The notes under the pieces were generated by a model. That model made no database searches. It worked only from the letters and a program-made list of their open reading frames with translations, and was not told where the DNA came from. The position numbers and the translations under genes were made by a program. 32,308 bases of DNA, taken from the NCBI RefSeq assembly GCF_003201855.1, contig NZ_QJKI01000008.1:1-32308 (forward strand), in the 5' to 3' direction. Positions within the stretch are counted from its first letter, which is position 1. Every line of letters starts with the position of its first letter. Shown in pieces: positions 22,575 through 31,338 of this stretch. Source of the DNA: Rivihabitans pingtungensis (lineage in GTDB: Bacteria; Pseudomonadota; Gammaproteobacteria; Burkholderiales; Aquaspirillaceae).

Positions 22575-25103
22575 TCAGTCCCTGTCGTGCAGCGCGGCGC
22601 GGGTGTCGCGGGCGGTTTGTTGCATCATGCGCTGGGTGGCGCTGGCGGCCGCCTGGCCGGTGGCCTGGGCGTCTGCGCCGGGCGGCGCGTTGACGGTTAC
22701 GCTGACATTCTGGGTGACCGTGGCATTGCCGGCGCCAGCAGCGCGCAGCGGGGTTTGAGCAGGCAGTGGAGATTTGCGCGCCATCCGGTCGGCGTCGGAC
22801 ATGTCGGCGTTGAGCGCGGATTGCTGCTGCCAGACGCTGCCAAATGCGTTTGCCGCCGCGCCCAGGGCGCCAGACCAATTGCCGGCCGAGATCTCGTTGT
22901 ATGCCGCGATGACGGATTTGATCGTGGCCCAGAGCGTTTTCAGCGGGGTCAGGGCCAAATCAAAACTCAGCGCCAGGATCTGGCCAAATTGCACACCCAT
23001 GCTGGCGGCGGCGCCCAGCTCGCTGGATGTTGAGTTGAGCCCGCCCAGCAGCTCGCCAACCCAGCTCACACCACGGCTCACGTAGTCCAGCATCTCGCCA
23101 AACATTGGGTTGCTGGTGCGCAGCCCCGCCACCAGGCCATCAAATGCCCCACCAAAAAATGCAGCAATCGTGTCCCAGTAGCGGTACAGCACCAGGCCGA
23201 TAGCGACGATGCCGGCAATGCCGGCGATGATCCAGCCAATCGGAGTTGCCATCAACGCCGCGCCAAACCCCACCACCGCGCTGGTCAATGCCGGGAACGA
23301 CCCGGCGGCCAGCATCAGCAGCCTGGCTGCCAGCGATCCGCTGCCCGCCGCCAACATGCCAAACCCGGCGTTGACGATCAGCATCGGCCCCATCAGCGCG
23401 GCCAGCGCCACCATCAGCGCGCCGCCAATGGCCAGCACGATGGCCAGGCCGCCGGCCACGGTCATCAGCGTGCCGGCCAGCCGGGGGTTTTCGGCAGACC
23501 ATTTTTGTAGCCGGTCGCTGACGTCGGAGATCCATTGCGTGAGTGATTTCACCTGCGGCGCGATGGCCTCGCCGAGTTTCACCAGAAACCCGGTAAACGC
23601 CCCACCAGCGGCGTCCCACAGGTTTTTCAGGGTGCCCAGCTGGGCGCCTACACGCTCCTGCAGCGACGCCTGCTGGGCGAGTTTTTCGCGCATTTGTGAT
23701 ATGCCGGCATTGCCGGATTTCATCATAGCATTTAATGCCTCGGCGACTTCTTTATCTGTGCCGAAAATCTTTTCTACAACAGCTTTTCTTTTTTGGTCAG
23801 ACAGATTCTGGATTTTCATCAGCTCATCAACCATATGGTTAATGCCTGCAAAATTCCCTTTGTTGTCCACAAAATTGAATTTAACGCCGGTGCCGTCTAA
23901 TTCGGCATTGGCTTTTGCCACTTTTTTGGCGTCTACCGACCCCCGGATGATTTTGTTATAGGCATTGCCAGCACTGCCGGCATCCATCCCGGCTGCGTCG
24001 GTAATCGCCAGCAGCGGCGCAAGTTCTTTTACCGCGTCCAGTCCCTGTTTGCGCACGTAGGCCAGCGATGGCCCCATCGCCTTAAACCCCTCCTGAATAT
24101 CGGTAATTTTCATGCCGACATTATATAGGCGCTGCATTTGGTCAGCAGCAGATACCATATCCGAATCCGCCACACCCATTGCATCCTGAAATACCGAAAT
24201 GGCCTCGGCGGATTCAGCGAACGAAACTTTTGTCAGCACAGCCAGTTTTGCCGTGGCCTCGCCCGCCCCGCCCAATACCGTTTTGGCATCAAGCCCTTTT
24301 TGGATCAAAACCCGCATCATGTCCTGAAATTCAGCCGTGGTGCCGGGCAGCGTCGCGCCGAGTTTTTCCGCCAGTGCCACCACCTGGCCGTACTCAGCCT
24401 GCACCGAGCCGCCAGCAGTCATCATCGCCACGCGCAGCTGGGTGGCGCTGTCCTCGGCCTCGGCAAACGCGGAGATTGGCGCCAGCACCGCCGCGCCCAC
24501 TGCCGCGCCGCCGGCCATCATCCCCGCGCCAGCGCCGGCCATGTTGGCGCGCAGCGCCTGGCCGCGCTGATACTGCGCCTGCACGGCGGCCAATTGTTTG
24601 GTGCGGGCAGCGGCAGCGGCCAGCGCGGCCTCCTGCCGTTGCAGCTCGGCAGTGGCCTGTTCGGTTTTGCTGGTCAGCGCCGCCTCGTGCGCGGCGAGTT
24701 TTTGCACCGATCCGCCTGCCGCCTCGATGGCCTCTCGTGCCTGTTTGGCAGCGTCGATCTGTTTGCGTTGTTTGGCCGTGAGTTTTTCGACGGCGATTTC
24801 GGCCTGTTTGAGTTTGCCCGCCAGCTCGGCGCTGGCTCCGCCTGATGCCTGGGCCTCGGCGCGCAGCGCGGCCAGTTTTTGCCGGGCGTCGCGCAATGCC
24901 GTGCCAGTCTGTTTGCTGGCTGCAGTCATCTCGCGGAACGTATTGACTGCGCCCTGCTGGCGCTCCAGCTCGCGCAATGCGGTTTTGGCGTCGCGCACCT
25001 GTCGTGACAGCGCCGCCGTGCCGCCCTGCAGGGCGCGGATGGGGGCTGTTGCTTTGTCAACGGCGGCCATGATGATTTCGAGGCGCAGGCGAGCATCAGA
25101 CAT
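22575..25103 (-). CDS. T: Tail tape measure protein (P2 gpT-like)
   Basis: An 842-aa tape measure protein that sets tail length and passes into the host envelope. It opens with a long coiled coil (residues about 20-200, many Ala/Gln/Lys heptads). A conserved core follows (GTTAEFQDMMRVLIQKGLDA, AVVEKIFGTDKEVAEALNAM). A hydrophobic block with several membrane-like segments lies at about 560-670 (MTVAGGLAIVLAIGGALMVA; GWIIAGIAGIVAIGLVLYRY). The C-terminus is Ala/Gln-rich. The start at 25103 matches where the family pattern begins; an in-frame GTG at 25145 is possible. Neither has a good ribosome site. It lies 133 bases beyond E', with a terminator hairpin in between. Confidence 0.93.
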   Translation of the reverse strand: MSDARLRLEIIMAAVDKATAPIRALQGGTAALSRQVRDAKTALRELERQQGAVNTFREMTAASKQTGTALRDARQKLAALRAEAQASGGASAELAGKLKQAEIAVEKLTAKQRKQIDAAKQAREAIEAAGGSVQKLAAHEAALTSKTEQATAELQRQEAALAAAAARTKQLAAVQAQYQRGQALRANMAGAGAGMMAGGAAVGAAVLAPISAFAEAEDSATQLRVAMMTAGGSVQAEYGQVVALAEKLGATLPGTTAEFQDMMRVLIQKGLDAKTVLGGAGEATAKLAVLTKVSFAESAEAISVFQDAMGVADSDMVSAADQMQRLYNVGMKITDIQEGFKAMGPSLAYVRKQGLDAVKELAPLLAITDAAGMDAGSAGNAYNKIIRGSVDAKKVAKANAELDGTGVKFNFVDNKGNFAGINHMVDELMKIQNLSDQKRKAVVEKIFGTDKEVAEALNAMMKSGNAGISQMREKLAQQASLQERVGAQLGTLKNLWDAAGGAFTGFLVKLGEAIAPQVKSLTQWISDVSDRLQKWSAENPRLAGTLMTVAGGLAIVLAIGGALMVALAALMGPMLIVNAGFGMLAAGSGSLAARLLMLAAGSFPALTSAVVGFGAALMATPIGWIIAGIAGIVAIGLVLYRYWDTIAAFFGGAFDGLVAGLRTSNPMFGEMLDYVSRGVSWVGELLGGLNSTSSELGAAASMGVQFGQILALSFDLALTPLKTLWATIKSVIAAYNEISAGNWSGALGAAANAFGSVWQQQSALNADMSDADRMARKSPLPAQTPLRAAGAGNATVTQNVSVTVNAPPGADAQATGQAAASATQRMMQQTARDTRAALHDRD

Positions 25104-25197
25104 GTATTTGTCGATCCAGTGCTGATAGTGTGCCGGGATTATCACGCGCGCGCGCGGCGGGAAAAACTGCCTGATGGTGTAGCCAGATGAGCAACAA

Positions 25198-25222
25198 AAA
25201 CGCCCCTGTCTCAGGGGCGTTT
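25198..25222 (-). terminator. Intrinsic terminator inside the tail operon, between E' and T
   Basis: AAACGCCCCTG (25198-25208) pairs perfectly over 11 bp with CAGGGGCGTTT (25212-25222) around a 3-base loop; leftward it continues into TTTTTG. It lies after E/E' and before T in the sense of late transcription. Confidence 0.8.
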
Positions 25223-25236
25223 GCGTAGGTGGCTGG

Positions 25237-25682
25237 TCAGGCGTCTGGCGGCTGCACGCGCACCCTGGCTCGTTCGCGCCAGGCGATCAGGTCATCCAGC
25301 GTCCACTCGCTCAGGTACGCGATTGGCGGCCAGCCAAACGCCACGGCGATGTCCGCCAGATAATCATCCACGCTCAGCCCGGCAGGCTCTCGCGCTGCGC
25401 CCGCGTCAGAAAAAAATTGCTGATCCCGGCGCACAGCGCCAGCAGGTCGGCCGGGTCCAGCGCGGCGATTTCGCCGGCGGTCAGCGTCGGAGATGAGATG
25501 CGCGGCAGCAGTTTGCTGATGCTGTCAACGTCCATCTGCACCAGCGAGCCCAGGCTCAGGCCGCGCAGGGTTTGCACGCTGGGTTTGCGCAGCGTGATGC
25601 TGCTGATGGTCTGATCGCCGCGCTGGATCGGCGTTTCCAGCGTATGCTGGAATGCGTTCTGGGTGTCCATATTGGTTTCCAT
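25237..25682 (-). CDS. E': Tail assembly chaperone E+E' made by -1 frameshift
   Basis: P2-like phages make a long chaperone by -1 slippage near the end of E. Here the minus strand reads AAT TTT TTT CTG in the E frame; T TTT TTT (25416-25410) is a canonical slippery heptamer. After slipping back one base the frame continues SDAGAAREPAG and then the GpE-family segment ADIAVAFGWPP and LDDLIAWRERAR. The product would be 148 aa: 91 residues of E plus 57 of E'. The E' part has no credible start of its own. Such fusions chaperone the tape measure during tail assembly. Feature spans both frames; one base is read twice. Confidence 0.85.
25374..25682 (-). CDS. E: Tail assembly chaperone E, unshifted product
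   Basis: A 102-aa protein of the P2 gpE group: QRGDQTISSITLRKPSVQTL and LRGLSLGSL, then ALDPADLLALCAGISNFFLT. The G-x-x-L-x-x-L core and LTAGEIAALDPADL are typical for tail assembly chaperones. AGGAG lies nine bases before the ATG at 25682; a second ATG is at 25670. It terminates at 25374, eleven codons after the slippery site. Confidence 0.88.
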   Translation of the reverse strand: METNMDTQNAFQHTLETPIQRGDQTISSITLRKPSVQTLRGLSLGSLVQMDVDSISKLLPRISSPTLTAGEIAALDPADLLALCAGISNFFLTRAQRESLPG

Positions 25683-25707
25683 GCTGAGGCGCTCCTGATG
25701 TTATCGG

Positions 25708-26217
25708 TTACAGGCCAATGTTTTTGCGGCGCTGGGCCAGGCGGTCAACACCATCCACGATTTCGATGTAATGGATAAAATCCATCTCCAGAAAGGTATT
25801 GCCCTGCAGGCTGATTTTGATATAGGTCAACGGCATTTTGAATTCAGTTTCCGTGTCGTCGCCCGCTTTCATTTTGCCCCAGTCCACCTCGCTGAACCGG
25901 CCGCGCACGATGATTTCCATGCCGATTTCCTCGCCAGTTTCGTCGGACTGGATGGAGCCAGCGAGGCGCAGCATGATGCCGTCTGCTGTGGGTACGGCAT
26001 ATTTGCGCACGGTGGCCCAGACATAGCCACCGGCTTTCAGACTGATTTCCAGTTTTTTATTGCCCAGGTCAATCGAGACCGGGCCATTCATGCCGTTGGC
26101 GCGATAGTCTTTCATCTCGCGCTCGAGTTTTGGCGGGGTGACCTCGGTAAACATGCCCAGCCACATTTCCCCGTCGCCAAAAACATTAAAATCTTTGAGT
26201 TTATGCGGGATGGCCAT
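25708..26217 (-). CDS. FII: Major tail tube protein (P2 gpFII-like)
   Basis: A 169-aa tube protein, full family length. It starts MAIPHKLKDFNVF, close to the P2 gpFII start, and continues LGMFTEVTPPKLEREMKDYR, GYVWATVRKYAVP, MEIIVRGRFSEVDWG and ends with the conserved LEMDFIHYIEIVDGVDRLA-like segment. GGAG lies six bases before the ATG at 26217. It begins one base after the FI stop. It stacks as the inner tube inside the FI sheath. Confidence 0.93.
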   Translation of the reverse strand: MAIPHKLKDFNVFGDGEMWLGMFTEVTPPKLEREMKDYRANGMNGPVSIDLGNKKLEISLKAGGYVWATVRKYAVPTADGIMLRLAGSIQSDETGEEIGMEIIVRGRFSEVDWGKMKAGDDTETEFKMPLTYIKISLQGNTFLEMDFIHYIEIVDGVDRLAQRRKNIGL

Positions 26218-26218
26218 A

Positions 26219-27406
26219 TTACGCTCCAGCCGCGACGCGAGCGGCAAAATCCATCAGATAGGTGTCGGTGATGCGCTGTTGCAGGGTCAGCGTATGCAGC
26301 GGCGGCACCGGGGTGTAATCGTAATCCACCACCAGTTTGCCGATTTTCAAGTCATTCACCGTGTTGACGCTCTCGTCATACCAGGCGCTGCCGCCGAGCA
26401 GATACGGGTCTGGCCCGCTGCTCCAGCTGCGGAGTTTGGCGTTGATGCCCTCAACCATGTCGCGCACCAGCGTGGGGTGCAGTGGCTGGGCCAGCGCCCA
26501 CATGTGCGCCTCGGCCATGGTGTCGCGCAGGATTTGCGCGCTGCGGGTGTAGTTCTCGAACGGGTAGAGCCCGCTGTCGTCCAGCGTGTAGCCGCCCCAA
26601 AATTTGATGCCGCCGTGGCGCACCAGGGTGGTGATTTGATGACTGTTGAGATAGTTGGTCTCGGATGACGGCTCCTGCAGATCAAAAAACACAGGCTGGC
26701 TGATGCCGGTCGCGCCCTGCACCAGCACGTTGCTGAGGGTTTTGTGCCAGCCCCGGTCGTTGTCGATCTGCGCACGCAGGCCCACGGCGCGTGCGGTGGC
26801 GTAGCCGGCCAGCTCGGCGTTGGCCTGGGTGTCCCAGCTGACAAAATCCGGGTAAATCAGCATGGCCTCGCGGCCGCCGAGTTGATCGCGGTAGGCGACG
26901 GCCTGCTCGCTGGTTTCGCAGCCCCAGCAGCTGAGGTAACAAAACGCGTGCAGTTTTTTGGCCAGGGCAATCAGCTCGGTGGCCACCGGCAGCGGGTCCA
27001 GCTGCGGCGCGGCCAGGATGCGCGGGGTGACGCCCAGCAGCGCCTGCGCGTCCAGCAGTGCCTGCAGCCCGGTGCGCCGGCCATTGGCGGCCACGCCACC
27101 GATGGTATTGCTGACGGTCTCGGCCTCGGTGTCGCCCTGGGCGATGCGCACAACGATGACCATTGCGCGGGCCTGGTCGGTGATCGCGTCCAGGGTGCGG
27201 GCCAGGGTGCCGGTCTGGCCCGCCTTGGCCATGCCGGCGTAGGCATCAGTCAGCAGCACCGGGGTGTTGAGCGGGAATTTGACGGGATCGGCGTCGGGCG
27301 CAGTGCAGACCACGCCGATGACGGCAGTCTGGATGGTGCGGATCGGGCGCTGGCCACCGGCCAGCTCGACCACGCGCACGCCATGCAGGAAATCAGAATC
27401 GGCCAT
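26219..27406 (-). CDS. FI: Tail sheath protein (P2 gpFI-like)
   Basis: A 395-aa contractile sheath protein, full length. Family segments: FLHGVRVVELAGGQRPI at the start, TAVIGVVCTAPDAD, VVRIAQGDTEAETVSNTIGG, LIYPDFVSWDTQ, and near the end SRSAQ-like TRSAQILRDTMAEAHMWAL and YTPVPPLHTLTLQQRITD. AGGAGG precedes the ATG at 27406. It is followed directly by the tube gene, the invariant order in contractile tails. The 77-base gap upstream contains a CG-dinucleotide tract and a small hairpin but no clear promoter. Confidence 0.95.
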   Translation of the reverse strand: MADSDFLHGVRVVELAGGQRPIRTIQTAVIGVVCTAPDADPVKFPLNTPVLLTDAYAGMAKAGQTGTLARTLDAITDQARAMVIVVRIAQGDTEAETVSNTIGGVAANGRRTGLQALLDAQALLGVTPRILAAPQLDPLPVATELIALAKKLHAFCYLSCWGCETSEQAVAYRDQLGGREAMLIYPDFVSWDTQANAELAGYATARAVGLRAQIDNDRGWHKTLSNVLVQGATGISQPVFFDLQEPSSETNYLNSHQITTLVRHGGIKFWGGYTLDDSGLYPFENYTRSAQILRDTMAEAHMWALAQPLHPTLVRDMVEGINAKLRSWSSGPDPYLLGGSAWYDESVNTVNDLKIGKLVVDYDYTPVPPLHTLTLQQRITDTYLMDFAARVAAGA

Positions 27407-27483
27407 GCTGGCCTCCTATTAGATAGTGGAGTCCAGCATGGCATACGCGCGCGCGCGCTGCGCGGCGGGTTACTGTAGCCGCG

Positions 27484-28035
27484 TCAGCTACGCGGCGGCG
27501 TGACATCAACCGCCATCAGCGCCTCAGCTGTCCCCGCCTCCGCCAGCGCCCATTCCGTGCGCTGGCCCCAGGCCACCAGCGCGCCGGCGGCCGCGGTGTA
27601 GCGCGCAGCAGCTGCCAGCACTCGCTCGGCCAGGTTTCGCGGGGTTTCGTCGCGGCCGCGCTGGGCGGCCATCAGCGTCAGCAGCGGGCACGGCGGCAGG
27701 CTGTCGCCGTCGGTGTCTGGCGGGGATGCAGTCAGGGCCAGCGCCTCGGCCAGCTGGGTTGGCCAGGTGGCCTGCTCGAGCGTGCTGACGCCGGCGCCCA
27801 GGGCGACATGTGCGGCGTTGAGGGCGTCAACGAGGGCGGCGCGTCGCTGCTGGCGCAGCAGCTCAATATCCGGCGGCACAAAACCCGCCGTCGCATCCCA
27901 GCTCCAGCCGTGAGTGACCAGGCCCGTCAGGGTGTCGGGGATGGCATGCCAGACCCAGTTGGGCGGATAGAGCCCTGCTGGGTTGACGTCGCTGGTTTGA
28001 CGTACGCGGCCGTCGATAATCAGTGCCCAACTCAT
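27484..28035 (-). CDS. G: Tail fibre assembly protein (P2 gpG / Tfa-like)
   Basis: A 183-aa protein in the position of P2 G. The start MSWALIIDGRVRQTSDVNPAG and YPPNWVWHAIPD resemble phage fibre-associated proteins, followed by GWSWDATAGFVPPD and a helical middle (LLRQQRRAALVDALNAAH). AGGAGA lies seven bases before the ATG, which overlaps the H stop as ATGA. It probably helps fold the H fibre, by analogy to P2. The C-terminal 100 residues are Ala-rich helices. Confidence 0.72.
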   Translation of the reverse strand: MSWALIIDGRVRQTSDVNPAGLYPPNWVWHAIPDTLTGLVTHGWSWDATAGFVPPDIELLRQQRRAALVDALNAAHVALGAGVSTLEQATWPTQLAEALALTASPPDTDGDSLPPCPLLTLMAAQRGRDETPRNLAERVLAAAARYTAAAGALVAWGQRTEWALAEAGTAEALMAVDVTPPRS

Positions 28036-30824
28036 TGCGCGTTCTCCTGTAGCAGTTTGATGCGGATATAGCCCGCCCGGCCTGGCATGCCATATCGATT
28101 CCCCGCCGGGTTTTTTGATCCCCCTGCGCCGCCAGCGCCGTAGCTCTGCTGACCAAAGCCGCCACCACCACCGCCACCGCCACCGCCGCCTTGACTGCCG
28201 CCCGAATATTCGCGCGTGCCTGCAGTGTTATCAGAGCTCGCCTGCGCATGAACGACAGCAGGGTCTATCAGCGAGTAGTATCCGGGACCCGCGCCGCGAC
28301 CAACGTGGCTCGACACATTGTCACGTTTAACACCATCGCTGCCGTTGCTACCGCCCAGCGTGCCCGCCTCGCCGTGATACCCTGCACCTGCTGCATCTGC
28401 GCCTGTCCCGCCGCCGCCCCCACCGCCAGATGCTCCGTCCCCACCAGACAATGCAGTGCCTGGCAGCCCGCCCAGCGCACTGATGATCCCGCCCAGCGCT
28501 GTTGACTCACCAGGCCCGCCTGGATTAGCTGCGTAACTCTCTCCGTTCCAGGTGCCGATTTGAGTCGATGCAGATCCGCCACGCCCGACGATATATGCAA
28601 TCGGCCCATGAGCAGCGCCCAGCTGCGCAATTGCGCGCGCTGCGTAGCCCGAGCCACCGCCGTTTCCGCCGGGGCCGTAATTACGGCCGTCAACTGTGCT
28701 TCCTGCCCCGCCCGCCCCGACAACGACGATCTCGTAGTCGCCATCAACCGGCGGCGTCCAGCTGCTGATGCCCGGCGCGGTAAATTCCCAGACAGCGGCA
28801 CAGGCCAACGGCTGCGTGATCCAGTGCGTGGACTGACCGCTCGCGCCGTGCTGGCGCGCGCGCAGCGTGTAGTTGTGCATCGGCTGCATGGTCTGCGCCG
28901 GCAACGTAATCGAAAGCAGATGCGTGCTGTCAGCAAGCCGTTGCCACACCGGCGCGCCGGCGGTGTCGAGCAGCTCCCAGTCCGTGCTGGCGTGGGTCGT
29001 TTCCGGGATAGCAAACTGGTTGAGCGCGATGTTGACGCTCTCGCTGGCCCATGCCGGCGCCACCGGCGCGACAAATTTCAGCACTGGAGCAGCCATGGTG
29101 GTAAAGCTGGCGCTGGCCACAGCGCTATGCCAGCCGTCGCTGTAGTCCAGCTGTACGCGCACGGTGTATTGCGCGCCGTAGCTCAGTGTGTCTGCTGGCA
29201 CGGATACAGATTGCAGGCTGTCCTCGCTGGCCAGCGCCCACACGATCTCGCCGGCGACATCGCGCAGCACCCAGTCCGTGCGCACATGCACGGCGCATGG
29301 CACGACTGCCGGCACGATTGACAGCGTGGGCATGGCGCTCACGCCGCCGGCGCCTGGCTGCGGGCTGATGATGGTTGGGGCGGGGTGGGTGATTGCGTCA
29401 ACCAGCGTGATTTTGTGGTACGTGCTGGAGCTGTTGTTGCCAAGATCATCCCAGGCGAGCACCTGCATGGTGTACTGCGCACCGAGCTCACCATCAAGCG
29501 TCAGCGCCAGCTCGGCGCGGTCGTTAATCGCTGGGAGTTTGTGGGTTTTGCCGTCGATACTGACAGCAAATTCTGCGATTTTGCCGCCCATCAGCCGGGT
29601 TTGCCCGGTAATACCAAAGTGCGTCGTGCGGCCAGGCACGGCCTCAGCGCCTTGCACTTGGGGGGCCGGCATGACACTGCCTGCGCCCCAGTCGGCATGC
29701 AACGAGATGCTCTCGCAGGTCAGGCTGGCAGTGGCCAGCACGCGCAGCGCGGCAAACTCGCCGTTTGGCTGGGCGGTGTACACATAGTCGAGCAGGCCGG
29801 GTCGGCCTGGCACGGGCAGCGCTCGATCCAGCACTGCGTCGGTGTAATCGCTAACGGACAGAGTCGGGTCGATGTGCTCGCCCCAGCGCAGACTGACCGC
29901 AGGTGCGGCAGTGGTGGTGGCGCGGATGATGACGCGGATTTTGTTCGCATCGCGGTGCAGGCGCACGGTGTCGCTGTGATATGTCTGGCCAGCCTGCGCG
30001 GTGGCCTGGCCAGCTGCGATCAGCCAGTTGGTGCGCGACAGGGTGGCGGTCGGGTAGGTGTGCTGGATGTCGCCCACCAGGCGCCGCCGGCCCAGCTCGA
30101 GATTGCTGCGCAGGCGCACCAGCTCGCTGTGCTCGCTGCTAAACAGCACATAGTCGCCGTCCTGCAGGGTGTCGGCGTGCTCGGACAAGTCCAGGCTGTC
30201 GTCGCCGGCGACCACGCCGACAACGCGCACGGCGTTGTCCCGGCGCAGCCGGAATTGATCCGTCCAACCCTCGACCAACACGCGCGGCGCGCCATGCTCC
30301 AGCACCGCGCCCAGCGCAGTGGCAAACGGGGTCAGATAGGTATTGACGATGCCGCCGGAGCGGACGTCGAGCGATGCATACGCGCCGTCAGCGACCTGCT
30401 GCATCAGCGCATTGAGATCGATGATGCTGATGTCCAGGCCGAGCTCGCCGGTGTCAGTGCTGGCCCAGGCCCAGGGCATTTCTACCAGCATGCCGGGGAT
30501 GCGCGGCATGCCGCCGATGATTTCGCCGATTGCCGCTGGTGTGCCGTCGGCATAGAGCAGGGCAACCCAGTTGACTACATCTGCGGCGGTCGGCGCCGGG
30601 AAGCCGGCGCTGCCGCTGATGATGTCAGCGTCGTGCTTGGCGATGGCCAGCTGGACTGCTTGGCCGATTTGCGCGGCCGCAATGCTGGCCGCGCTGGCGG
30701 TGGCCGGGTCCGGCACGACGCCAGCGCCCAGCACCATGCGCGATAGCACGGGCGCGGGCGCGGCGACGGCGAGGGCGGCGTTGATCAGTGCGCGGCCGGC
30801 GGCAGTAGTTTTGAGAGTAATCAT
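28032..30824 (-). CDS. H: Tail fibre protein with polyglycine-rich C-terminal tip (P2 gpH-like)
   Basis: A 930-aa fibre that should contact the host. The N-terminal 170 residues resemble the P2 gpH baseplate-attachment part (TLKTTAAGRALINAALAVAA; SRMVLGAGVVPD). The middle has repeated beta-sandwich units that look alike (VRTDWVLRDVAGEIVWALAS and ASTDWELLDTAGAPVWQRLA, then SYGAQYTVRVQLDY and PMHNYTLRARQHG), i.e. two copies of an Ig/FN3-like module. From about residue 690 (YEIVVVGAGGAGSTV) the sequence becomes Gly-rich with runs of 7 and 11 glycines, like glycine-rich adhesin tips. The start overlaps the previous stop (ATGA). No collar-type trimer end or intramolecular chaperone is visible, so receptor binding is probably by the Gly-rich tip. 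Confidence 0.88.
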   Translation of the reverse strand: MITLKTTAAGRALINAALAVAAPAPVLSRMVLGAGVVPDPATASAASIAAAQIGQAVQLAIAKHDADIISGSAGFPAPTAADVVNWVALLYADGTPAAIGEIIGGMPRIPGMLVEMPWAWASTDTGELGLDISIIDLNALMQQVADGAYASLDVRSGGIVNTYLTPFATALGAVLEHGAPRVLVEGWTDQFRLRRDNAVRVVGVVAGDDSLDLSEHADTLQDGDYVLFSSEHSELVRLRSNLELGRRRLVGDIQHTYPTATLSRTNWLIAAGQATAQAGQTYHSDTVRLHRDANKIRVIIRATTTAAPAVSLRWGEHIDPTLSVSDYTDAVLDRALPVPGRPGLLDYVYTAQPNGEFAALRVLATASLTCESISLHADWGAGSVMPAPQVQGAEAVPGRTTHFGITGQTRLMGGKIAEFAVSIDGKTHKLPAINDRAELALTLDGELGAQYTMQVLAWDDLGNNSSSTYHKITLVDAITHPAPTIISPQPGAGGVSAMPTLSIVPAVVPCAVHVRTDWVLRDVAGEIVWALASEDSLQSVSVPADTLSYGAQYTVRVQLDYSDGWHSAVASASFTTMAAPVLKFVAPVAPAWASESVNIALNQFAIPETTHASTDWELLDTAGAPVWQRLADSTHLLSITLPAQTMQPMHNYTLRARQHGASGQSTHWITQPLACAAVWEFTAPGISSWTPPVDGDYEIVVVGAGGAGSTVDGRNYGPGGNGGGSGYAARAIAQLGAAHGPIAYIVGRGGSASTQIGTWNGESYAANPGGPGESTALGGIISALGGLPGTALSGGDGASGGGGGGGTGADAAGAGYHGEAGTLGGSNGSDGVKRDNVSSHVGRGAGPGYYSLIDPAVVHAQASSDNTAGTREYSGGSQGGGGGGGGGGGFGQQSYGAGGAGGSKNPAGNRYGMPGRAGYIRIKLLQENAQ

Positions 30825-31336
30825 TGGTTATGCCCATATAGCTGGATGGCAAACAACGCCGGGGGGGCTCCGGCGCTGGCGATGACAGACACGCGCCAGC
30901 ACGCGGCTGTGGTTGCTGGCACGGCGATGCGTTGAGTGGCGGTGAGGCTGCCGACGTCGTGCGTCAGCAGCGGCGTCCAGGGTCCGGCGGGGGCGTCAGC
31001 ATGGTCCAGGCCGATGATGTCTGGCCGGGCGTCTGTGCTGGGCGCGGTGATGTCCACGGCGTGCAACTGCACCGGCACATCAAATGCAATGGTGGCGACA
31101 TCCCACATCGCGAGCCCGCCGCCAAACCAGATGTTGCCGTCCGGCAGGCACAGCTCGGCGATCGGGTCGCCGTCGCCAGCGGCGGCGCTGATGCTGCCGC
31201 CGGGCCAGCTGTTGCTGACGCTGAGGTCCAGCGGCGGCAGCAGCGGCTGCAATGCCATGTCGATTCCCAGCCCGCGCGCCAGCAGCCGCACATCTGCGCC
31301 CATCTGGGCGATTGCGCTGAGCAGCGACTGCATCAT
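30821..31336 (-). CDS. Fibre-associated phage protein with jelly-roll-like sequence
   Basis: A 171-aa protein of unknown family. The first 30 residues form a helix; residues about 40-170 are beta-rich and Trp/Gly-containing (AMWDVATIAFDVPVQLHAVD, GPWTPLLTHDVGSL, CWRVSVIASAGAPPALFAIQ), much like discoidin (F5/8 C) or other jelly-roll carbohydrate-binding folds. Two ATGs at 31336 and 31333. It sits directly before the fibre gene and overlaps it by 4 bases, so it is probably part of the receptor-binding assembly. Inference from pattern and position. Confidence 0.65.
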   Translation of the reverse strand: MMQSLLSAIAQMGADVRLLARGLGIDMALQPLLPPLDLSVSNSWPGGSISAAAGDGDPIAELCLPDGNIWFGGGLAMWDVATIAFDVPVQLHAVDITAPSTDARPDIIGLDHADAPAGPWTPLLTHDVGSLTATQRIAVPATTAACWRVSVIASAGAPPALFAIQLYGHNQ

Positions 31337-31338
31337 GA

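Noticed and set aside
25237..25434. Independent gene for E'
   Set aside because: No start with a ribosome site; the slippery heptamer explains it as a frameshift extension.
29385..30746. 453-codon plus-strand frame opposite the tail fibre gene
   Set aside because: Antisense shadow of gene H; no domain, no ribosome site, His/Arg/Gln-rich composition.
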